Source: an uncultured Oleispira sp.
GTDB lineage: Bacteria; Pseudomonadota; Gammaproteobacteria; Pseudomonadales; Oceanobacteraceae
Direction: 5' to 3'
Length of the DNA: 64,000 nt
Assembly (NCBI GenBank): GCA_913061415.1
Contig: CAJXUD010000007.1
Span: forward strand, 62,001 to 126,000
Numbering within the stretch: the first letter of the stretch is position 1; each line of letters starts with the position of its first letter. The position numbers were made by a program, and so were the translations under genes. Positions 55,039 through 64,000 of the stretch are shown piece after piece. The notes below the pieces were generated by a model. That model was not told where the DNA came from and did not search any database. It saw only the letters and a program-made list of their open reading frames with translations.

Positions 55039-56400
55039 CTACCACTTTAGTTTTTTATGCAATCTAACAACATCGCCGACAATTGTTAATGTGGGTGCAG
55101 AGATTGAGTTGCTGGCAATTACACCACCAATGTTTGCGAGCGTACTGGTATAGACCTTTTGCTCTGGCAGCGTACCCTTTTCGACCAATGCAATGGGTGT
55201 GTCGGGGCTCATTCCATGCTGTATTAGAGCTTTACTAATATAGCTAATGCCAGTCAATCCCATATAGATGACTAAGGTCTGCTGAGGGTGAATTAGCTCG
55301 TTCCACGGTAAGTTAGTCGTACCATCTTTCAAATGACCCGTAACAAAGCGCACGGATTGAGCATAATCCCTATGAGTCAATGGAATACCAGCATAGCTTG
55401 AACAACCAGAAGCGGCTGTAATGCCGGGCACAACTTGAAACGGAATTTGTTGATCAGCCAGCAGCTCAATTTCTTCGCCACCACGACCAAAAATAAAAGG
55501 ATCCCCCCCCTTTAAGCGCAACACTGTTTTTCCAAGTTTTGCGTGATCGGCTAACAGCTGATTTATTTCGTTTTGCGGTACCGAATGATCGGACATGGCT
55601 TTGCCGACATAAAACATCTCTGCATGACTGCTGCAGTATTCCAAAATAGGCTTTGAAACTAAGCGGTCATAAAAGACAATATCAGCTTGCTGAATAAGGC
55701 GCACAGCTTTGAGCGTTAATAGATCAGGATCTCCTGGGCCTGCCCCTACTAAGAAGACTTCACCTATGCTTTTTCCAGCAATCACTTCATTGCACACTTT
55801 TTCAGCTTGATCTTCTTTACCTGCAAGAACTAAATTAGGCATTGGGCTCGACATCAGCTTGCGCCAAAGCTGTTGACGTTTTTGGGTATCGTCAAAGTGA
55901 GTTCTTATTGTCTTGCGCAGACTGGATGTGAATTTCGCCAATTGTGAAATTCTAGGAGATAACGCTGCATCAAGCTGATTTCGAAGGTAGCGTGTTAATG
56001 CTGGGGATTCGGAAGCGGATGAAACTGTAATCATCACAGGATTACGATCAATAATTGCCGGAAAAATAAAGTCGCTGCCTGCAGGATCGTCAGCAATGCT
56101 TACAGGACAGGACAGTGCTTTTGCCCAACGTGCAATTTCTTGATTGGTATCAGAATTATCGGTAGCGGCGACAATGCGATGCCCTTGCAGAACATGCTGC
56201 TCTTGCGCCAAGGCATTAATGTGATGAATACTCTGCTGATCAACAAGATCCTGCAAGCGAGCATCTAGATTAGGCGAGACCACCGTGATGGCGTGAGTGA
56301 ACTTGGTCAGCGTTTGGACTTTGCGCTGGGCTACCTGCCCACCGCCAAAGATAATGAATTTAACATCGTTTGAGCGGTGCAGCAGAGGTAGCCAGTTCAT
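55039..56400 (-). CDS. cysG: Siroheme synthase (uroporphyrinogen methyltransferase / dehydrogenase / ferrochelatase)
   Basis: FGGGQVAQRKVQTL; VGAGPGDPDLLTLKAVRLIQQADIVFYDRLVS; VVPGITAASGCSSYAGIPLTHRDYAQSVRFVTGH. Confidence 0.96.
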   Translation of the reverse strand: MNWLPLLHRSNDVKFIIFGGGQVAQRKVQTLTKFTHAITVVSPNLDARLQDLVDQQSIHHINALAQEQHVLQGHRIVAATDNSDTNQEIARWAKALSCPVSIADDPAGSDFIFPAIIDRNPVMITVSSASESPALTRYLRNQLDAALSPRISQLAKFTSSLRKTIRTHFDDTQKRQQLWRKLMSSPMPNLVLAGKEDQAEKVCNEVIAGKSIGEVFLVGAGPGDPDLLTLKAVRLIQQADIVFYDRLVSKPILEYCSSHAEMFYVGKAMSDHSVPQNEINQLLADHAKLGKTVLRLKGGDPFIFGRGGEEIELLADQQIPFQVVPGITAASGCSSYAGIPLTHRDYAQSVRFVTGHLKDGTTNLPWNELIHPQQTLVIYMGLTGISYISKALIQHGMSPDTPIALVEKGTLPEQKVYTSTLANIGGVIASNSISAPTLTIVGDVVRLHKKLKW

Positions 56401-56414
56401 TGTGTTACCTTATA

Positions 56415-58080
<1,666 letters not shown>

Positions 58081-58089
58081 AATCCTTTC

Positions 58090-59433
58090 CTATTGTTCAT
58101 TATAACGCTGACGACTGGCGGTTCTATTTAATTCATCCAGATAACGCAACTTTTCAGAAATTTTCTGCTCAAGCCCACGCTCAACTGGCTGATAAAAACG
58201 ACTGCCTTTTAATTCTTCAGGCAGGTAACACTCTCCAGCAGCAAAGGCATTCTCTTCGTCATGAGCATATCGATATTCGTTTCCATGCCCCATTTCTGCC
58301 ATTAACTTAGTCGGTGCATTACGCAAGTGAATGGGGACGTCATAAGAAGGCTGCTGACGAATGGTTGCAAGTATTTTATTGTACGCTTTGTAAACCGCAT
58401 TACTTTTTGCTGCGCAAGCTAAGTAACTAATCGCTTGGGCGATCGCTAGCTCCCCCTCAGGAGAACCCAGTCGCTCTTGAACATCCCAAGCATTCAGACT
58501 AATGGTGAGTGCGCGAGGATCGGCATTGCCTATATCTTCACTGGCCATTCTAACAACTCGGCGGGCAATATAAAGAGGGTCGCAGCCGCCGTCAATCATT
58601 CGTGCAAACCAATACAGAGCACCTTGAGGGTCTGACCCCCTAACGGATTTGTGCAATGCTGAAATTTGATCATAAAATGCATCCCCGCCTTTATCAAAGC
58701 GGCGAAAAGTATTCTGCAGGCTGGTGGCGACAACGTTCAAAGTAATAATATTGTCAGTGCTCAGCTGGCTGGCGATCTCAAGAAGATTTAAGGCGGTTCT
58801 CGCATCGCCATCAGCCGCTTTTGCTAAGGCTGATAAAACACCGTCTTCGGCAGTGTAGCGACCTGAGAAGCCTAATTTACTGCCCAGCGCACGCTCTAAA
58901 ACCGTTATAAGTACATCGCTATCCATCGATTTGAGTACATAAACTCGCGCGCGTGATAATAATGCGTTATTTAACTCAAACGAGGGGTTTTCAGTCGTTG
59001 CACCAATGAAAATAAAGGTGCCATCTTCTACATAAGGCAAAAATGCATCTTGCTGGCTTTTATTGAAGCGATGTACTTCATCAACAAAAAGGACGGTTTT
59101 GCGACGCTGAGCCTGATTTTGCTTGGCCTTAGCAACGACTTCGCGAATTTCTTTTATGCCTGCCATTACCGCACTTAAACTTAAGAAATCGCATTCTTCA
59201 CTCTGAGCAAGTAGTCGTGCCAGTGTTGTTTTACCGACACCCGGCGGCCCCCAAAGTATCATAGAGTGCAGGCTTCTTTGATCAAGCATTAAGCGCAAAG
59301 GCCCTGCTGGGCCTAATAAGTGTGTTTGGCCGAAATAATCATCTAGGGACGTAGGCCTTAAACGCGCCGCAAGTGGTGCGTGATTTTGTGCTTGATCGGC
59401 GTCCTGCTGAAAAAATAAATCATCTGCCGACAT
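58090..59433 (-). CDS. rarA: Replication-associated recombination protein A
   Basis: LAARLRPTSLDDYFGQTHLLGPAGPLRLMLD; GPPGVGKTTLARLLA; GATTENPSFELNNALLSRARVYVLK. Confidence 0.96.
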   Translation of the reverse strand: MSADDLFFQQDADQAQNHAPLAARLRPTSLDDYFGQTHLLGPAGPLRLMLDQRSLHSMILWGPPGVGKTTLARLLAQSEECDFLSLSAVMAGIKEIREVVAKAKQNQAQRRKTVLFVDEVHRFNKSQQDAFLPYVEDGTFIFIGATTENPSFELNNALLSRARVYVLKSMDSDVLITVLERALGSKLGFSGRYTAEDGVLSALAKAADGDARTALNLLEIASQLSTDNIITLNVVATSLQNTFRRFDKGGDAFYDQISALHKSVRGSDPQGALYWFARMIDGGCDPLYIARRVVRMASEDIGNADPRALTISLNAWDVQERLGSPEGELAIAQAISYLACAAKSNAVYKAYNKILATIRQQPSYDVPIHLRNAPTKLMAEMGHGNEYRYAHDEENAFAAGECYLPEELKGSRFYQPVERGLEQKISEKLRYLDELNRTASRQRYNEQ

Positions 59434-59436
59434 TTT

Positions 59437-60132
59437 TTAATACTTACCCTGTCGGCCATCAATGATGTCAATGCCATCAGGAATGGAAAAGTTGAAAGTA
59501 TCTTGAGCAAGAGTTGGGTTATTTAAAACGTCAGTGAAACTAATCTGGGTAATCTGTCCTGAAGCATCTCGAATGATCATTTGAGTAAGGGATTGTTGCT
59601 CATCGAGCTTATTGAAATCCAACTCTAAAGAATCGAATAATTGGCTTGTATCTTTAGGTTGCAAGATGAAGCGAATTTCATTCTCTGTATTACTTTCTGT
59701 AATAATGAAGTCATCCCCAATGGCACTGACGTCGCCACCCAGTAATAAAGCTGGGGTTTCAGAGAGGCGATTATCCATATCTTTAATGCTGACCTGTTCC
59801 AAATCCTCATCATAGATCCATAATGACTGACCGTCAGAAATCACTAATTGCTCATAGATGCCTTCAGTCTTCCAGCGGAGCTTTCCGGGCTTGGCAACTT
59901 GCATAAAGCCTTCCACGCGCTGGAGCGTATTGCCCAGGCCATCTTGAGTTAGCTGAACAAATTTGGCAGAAAAGCTATTGATCAGATTCAATTGCTGCTT
60001 CAGATTCTGAACTGCGTAAGTGGTATTCGCAACTGGCTGACTTAATACATGAATAGTATCACCTGCCCAGCTTGGGCTAGCGCATGTCAAAGCTAATGCT
60101 AGCCCTGTTCCGATAATAGAAGTACGTTTCAC
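59437..60132 (-). CDS. lolA: Outer membrane lipoprotein carrier protein LolA
   Basis: Signal peptide; FSAKFVQLTQDGLGNTLQRVEGFMQVAKPGKLRWKT; between rarA and ftsK. Confidence 0.94.
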   Translation of the reverse strand: MKRTSIIGTGLALALTCASPSWAGDTIHVLSQPVANTTYAVQNLKQQLNLINSFSAKFVQLTQDGLGNTLQRVEGFMQVAKPGKLRWKTEGIYEQLVISDGQSLWIYDEDLEQVSIKDMDNRLSETPALLLGGDVSAIGDDFIITESNTENEIRFILQPKDTSQLFDSLELDFNKLDEQQSLTQMIIRDASGQITQISFTDVLNNPTLAQDTFNFSIPDGIDIIDGRQGKY

Positions 60133-60215
60133 AAACTCTCCAAATACATCGCCATCAAAATTTATGGCTTACTTAAAACACTGTTGATTATTAATTTTCT
60201 TCCGACGGCTATTGG

Positions 60216-62813
60216 CTAGCGATTTATCGGGGGTGGAGCAATAACTTCACGACTACCATTGTGCGCAGCAGGTGAAACCACCCCGCTTGCTTCCATTGTT
60301 TCTACTAACCGAGCCGCGCGGTTATAGCCAATGCGTAATTTACGCTGTACTGATGATATAGAGACCTTGCGCGTTTCTGTAACAAAAGCAACAGCTTGAT
60401 CGTACAGGTCATCCTTCTCATCGCCACCTTCAAGGGTTAGCCCAGCTTGCTCTGTGGCCTGGGTGATTTCTTCGATGTAATTCGGCTCGCCTTTGGTCTT
60501 CCATTCAGCAACAACCCTATGAACCTCATCATCATCAACAAAAGCACCATGAACACGAATTGGAATGCTGGTTCCTGCGGGCTGAAATAGCATGTCACCA
60601 TGGCCTAATAACTGCTCTGCGCCACCTTGATCTAAAATAGTGCGAGAATCAATTTTAGATGAAACTTGGAACGCTATTCGGGTAGGTACGTTGGCCTTAA
60701 TTAGGCCGGTAATAACATCCACCGAAGGACGCTGGGTGGCTAGAATCAGGTGAATACCTGCCGCTCGGGCTTTTTGTGCAATTCGAGCGATGAGCTCTTC
60801 AACCTTTTTGCCAACCGTCATCATCATATCGGCAAACTCATCCACTATGACAACAATATAAGGCAGTGGTTCTAATGTAGGCGGCGTAGTATCAAAACTC
60901 TGATCTATGCGCCAAAGTGGATCGGGGACGGGCTTACCTTCAGCAATCGCAGCTCTTACTTTAGCGTTGTGCCCAGCTACATTACGAACACCCATCGCCG
61001 CCATCAGCTGATAGCGGCGTTCCATTTCTTCTACACACCAGCGTAAGCCATTTGCCGCTTCTTTCATGTCAGTAATAACGGGCGTTAAAAGATGCGGTAT
61101 ACCTTCATAAACTGAGAGTTCAAGCATCTTTGGATCAACCATAATCAAGCGAACTTCATCAGGAGTCGACTTGTATAACAGGCTGATAATCATGGCGTTC
61201 ACGCCTACAGATTTACCCGAGCCAGTGGTGCCTGCAACCAGTAAATGCGGCATTTTAGCCAAATCAGTCACCACTGGATTGCCTGCAATGTCATGACCTA
61301 ACGCGATGGTTAGTGGCGATTTGGATTTGTCGAAATCTTCTGATGATAAAACGGAAGAAAGGCGAACCATGGCGCGGTGTTCATTGGGGATTTCTATTCC
61401 CATAACAGACTTGCCTGGAATTACTTCGACCACACGAACGCTATTCATTGCCATTGAACGTGCAAGATCTTGTGCAATACCCGAAACCTTGCTGGCTTTG
61501 GTTCCAGGGGCAGGCTGAATTTCAAAGCGAGTAATTACAGGGCCTGGGGCGACGGCCATTACTTCTGCTTTGATGCCAAAATCAGCCAGTTTCTGCTCGA
61601 GCATAATGGATAATTCTTCTAGACGCGCTTTTGAATATCCTATTTTTTGATCTTCATCGGCTGGGTCTAATAAGGCAATTGAGGGGAGTGGATTTTCTTC
61701 TGTGAATAATTTTCCTTGAAGATCACGAACCGCGCGCTCGCTTGGTTTCGTATCACGTTTCTCAAGCGGCTCTATCTTTACCTCTTTCATAAGTGCAGCA
61801 GAAGTACTCAGTTTTGTATCAAGCTCTACACTGTCGATTAAAATGGGGGGTTCTTTATCCATATCGGCTGCTTTGGCTTTGACCTTACTGATAGCCGGTG
61901 CCACGAGTGCTTTGACTCGAGAGCGCACAGTGCTTAGGTTGGCATTGTCATTTATACCAGAGGTATCATTTATACCAGAGGTATCATTTACGTCAGTATC
62001 ATTTGAGGTGGCGATGCTAGACAGTAACGGTTCAATTTTTACTGATCGAGCAGGTGTTTGTAAGCCCTGCTCTAATGCTTGATCGGGCGATTGCTGTGAT
62101 GATTGTTGTCTTGAATGCAGCGTTTTGCTGGCTTTGCGTTTATTCATTTTCAACTGAATCTTTGCGGCTAAGCTCTTAAATAATTGAACGGCAGATTCAA
62201 TGATACTAAAGACAAAGCTACCAATAGCATCAAATACAGCCAGCCACGAAAACTCCCAGAACAGCATTGAGCCAATACACAACATAAGGGTCAGTAGAAT
62301 CGAGCCGCCAATCGTGCTGAATAGTGAGATTGTCAGACTGGCAATGCTCTGCCCTATCATCCCTCCTACACCCGCTGGCAACGATTCAGCCGTGAAAACG
62401 CTGAATTCAAACAACGCCGCTAGTGAGAAAACAGACAAGAAAAAACCAAGCAGGCGTAACATCCATATCGCACCGGAAGTTTCAGCCTGATGTGTCCTGA
62501 ATATTTGAACGACTTTGCCTGCAGCCAGTAATGGAATAATGTAGGCCAAATAACCGAGAGCATGAAGCAACCCATCTGCTAAATAAGCGCCGACTGGGCC
62601 GCCTGCATTTTTAAAGGATGTGTTTGCGCCTGCTGTTGACCAGCCATCATCAAGAGGGGAATATGTAACCAGCGAGAGTAAAAGATAAGCGCAAAGTGCT
62701 GTGAGGCATAGCAGAGCGATATCCTGCTTTAAATTACGTTCCTTTTTTTCTAGTTTTTCTGCTGCCAAAGCAGGTATCCTTAATAATAACAATAGATTGG
62801 CACAGTCTATCAC
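60216..62813 (-). CDS. ftsK: DNA translocase FtsK
   Basis: N-terminal TM region; [87 protein letters not shown]; gamma domain. Confidence 0.96.
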   Translation of the reverse strand: MIDCANLLLLLRIPALAAEKLEKKERNLKQDIALLCLTALCAYLLLSLVTYSPLDDGWSTAGANTSFKNAGGPVGAYLADGLLHALGYLAYIIPLLAAGKVVQIFRTHQAETSGAIWMLRLLGFFLSVFSLAALFEFSVFTAESLPAGVGGMIGQSIASLTISLFSTIGGSILLTLMLCIGSMLFWEFSWLAVFDAIGSFVFSIIESAVQLFKSLAAKIQLKMNKRKASKTLHSRQQSSQQSPDQALEQGLQTPARSVKIEPLLSSIATSNDTDVNDTSGINDTSGINDNANLSTVRSRVKALVAPAISKVKAKAADMDKEPPILIDSVELDTKLSTSAALMKEVKIEPLEKRDTKPSERAVRDLQGKLFTEENPLPSIALLDPADEDQKIGYSKARLEELSIMLEQKLADFGIKAEVMAVAPGPVITRFEIQPAPGTKASKVSGIAQDLARSMAMNSVRVVEVIPGKSVMGIEIPNEHRAMVRLSSVLSSEDFDKSKSPLTIALGHDIAGNPVVTDLAKMPHLLVAGTTGSGKSVGVNAMIISLLYKSTPDEVRLIMVDPKMLELSVYEGIPHLLTPVITDMKEAANGLRWCVEEMERRYQLMAAMGVRNVAGHNAKVRAAIAEGKPVPDPLWRIDQSFDTTPPTLEPLPYIVVIVDEFADMMMTVGKKVEELIARIAQKARAAGIHLILATQRPSVDVITGLIKANVPTRIAFQVSSKIDSRTILDQGGAEQLLGHGDMLFQPAGTSIPIRVHGAFVDDDEVHRVVAEWKTKGEPNYIEEITQATEQAGLTLEGGDEKDDLYDQAVAFVTETRKVSISSVQRKLRIGYNRAARLVETMEASGVVSPAAHNGSREVIAPPPINR
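61948..62000. repeat. 18-bp tandem repeat tcatttataccagaggta (two exact units plus degenerate copies) within ftsK linker
   Basis: Encodes NDTSGI-type repeats ([20 protein letters not shown]). Confidence 0.85.
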
Positions 62814-62865
62814 GCATTTTCGTACAATATAGCCTTAAGCAAGACAACAGAAAAAATAGACTTTT

Positions 62866-63570
62866 ATGATAGATTGGTTACAAGAAGATTTACCCCCTTA
62901 TTTTCCCGATACGGCACTGGCTCAAACAGACCCCAACGGTTTGCTTGCCGCGGGCGGGCTGTTAACCCCTGCCTGGCTAGTAGCGGCGTATCGGCGCGGA
63001 ATATTCCCTTGGTATGATGATGAGAGTCCTATTCTTTGGTGGAGTCCTGCTCCCCGCATGATTTTAAAAGCCAGCGATTTTCATCTTGGTCGAACCGTGC
63101 GCAAGCTGTTAAAGAAAAGTGACTATAAAATAAGTTGTGATCTAGCCTTCAATGAAATCATCTATCAATGCGCTCAACCGCGTGATGGTCAAGACGGTAC
63201 ATGGATAACAGATGAGATGGAGCAAGCCTATATTCGCTTGCACGCAAATGGTATTGGTCACTCGGTTGAATGCTGGAGTTCAAAGGGTGAGTTAATTGGC
63301 GGGCTTTATGGCCTACAAATCAACGGTGTGTTTTTTGGCGAATCAATGTTCAGCTTAGCGAGCAATGCGTCAAAGCTCTCTTTTGCTTATTTTGCTCAAT
63401 TCTTATTTGATTCCGGTATTAAAATAATTGATTGCCAGATGCACAGTGACCATATGGCTCAGTTTGGTGCCAAAGAAATTGAACGACACGAATTTGAAAA
63501 CTTGCTGAGCAGCGCTATTAGTGACTCATTAGTATTTAACTACCCCGCTTTTTTGACAGATGGGGTTTAA
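62866..63570 (+). CDS. aat: Leucyl/phenylalanyl-tRNA--protein transferase
   Basis: FPDTALAQTDPNGLLAAGGLLTPAWLVAAYRRGIFPWYDDESPILWWSPAPRMIL. Confidence 0.97.
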   Translation: MIDWLQEDLPPYFPDTALAQTDPNGLLAAGGLLTPAWLVAAYRRGIFPWYDDESPILWWSPAPRMILKASDFHLGRTVRKLLKKSDYKISCDLAFNEIIYQCAQPRDGQDGTWITDEMEQAYIRLHANGIGHSVECWSSKGELIGGLYGLQINGVFFGESMFSLASNASKLSFAYFAQFLFDSGIKIIDCQMHSDHMAQFGAKEIERHEFENLLSSAISDSLVFNYPAFLTDGV

Positions 63571-63575
63571 TTCAA

Positions 63576-64000
63576 ATGCACGATTCTGAAGTATTATTCT
63601 ATCGCCATATAGAGAATAGCGAATGCGGCTACCTCCCAAGCCTTGAAAGTAATAGCATTTTCATTGATCCGGAAAGTAAGCCCACTAAAGATCAGCTTAA
63701 CCTGCTTCACCTTCAAGGCTTTCGTCGCAGTGGCAAGCTGGTCTATCGGCCGCATTGCCCTGACTGCAATGCGTGTCAGTCATGCAGGATTATTAACCCT
63801 GAATTTCGCGCTAGTAAAAATCAAAAAAAAGCGATAAAGCGAAATCAGGATATCAGCCTGCATTGGTCTGAAGCGGCTTTTAATAACGAGCACTACCAGC
63901 TTTACCAGCGCTACATCAATCAGCGTCATCAGGATGGCGAAATGTTCCCCGCGAGTGAGGAGCAATATCAGGGATTTTTAATAGAAGGGCATGGCACTCA
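63576..64000 (+). CDS. bpt: Aspartate/glutamate leucyltransferase (arginyltransferase family), truncated at window end
   Basis: Translation MHDSEVLFYRHIENSECGYLPSLES...GFRRSGKLVYRPHCPDCNACQSCRI; adjacent to aat; ORF runs off window. Confidence 0.92.
   Translation, partial: MHDSEVLFYRHIENSECGYLPSLESNSIFIDPESKPTKDQLNLLHLQGFRRSGKLVYRPHCPDCNACQSCRIINPEFRASKNQKKAIKRNQDISLHWSEAAFNNEHYQLYQRYINQRHQDGEMFPASEEQYQGFLIEGHGT

Overview
The window looks like a gammaproteobacterial chromosome segment. The Oceanospirillales-like affiliation is inferred from gene content and style only. It is densely coding and mostly core or housekeeping: a TonB2-type energy-transduction operon, zapB, xthA, a TonB-dependent receptor plus GNAT pair, thiI, cspA-like, rapA, gor, a type II secretion block gspE-M on the minus strand, a UDP-glucose dehydrogenase, etfAB and ETF-QO, uvrY-uvrC-pgsA-tRNA(Gly-Cys-Leu), a Pat-like acetyltransferase divergent from an HDAC-family deacetylase, tusDCBE-ybiB, an MCP, cysG, serS, crcB, rarA, lolA, ftsK, aat and a truncated bpt. 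Two zones look accessory. (1) About 10.7-14.6 kb holds two complete, mutually related tyrosine recombinases bracketing a KfrA-like coiled-coil DNA-binding protein. A perfect 11-10-11 bp inverted repeat lies in the divergent intergenic region; this is the best candidate for an uncharacterised recombinase module. (2) About 36.7-42.7 kb holds an AraC regulator, a CocE/NonD hydrolase, a carboxypeptidase-regulatory/heme-c/Vgb-propeller fusion and an SDR. Several intergenic gaps carry dispersed-repeat or MITE-like inverted structures (9.0, 19.1-19.6 and 34.4 kb). No CRISPR array, rRNA or transposase was seen. Function names come from motif and family recognition of the translated ORFs; no searches were run.
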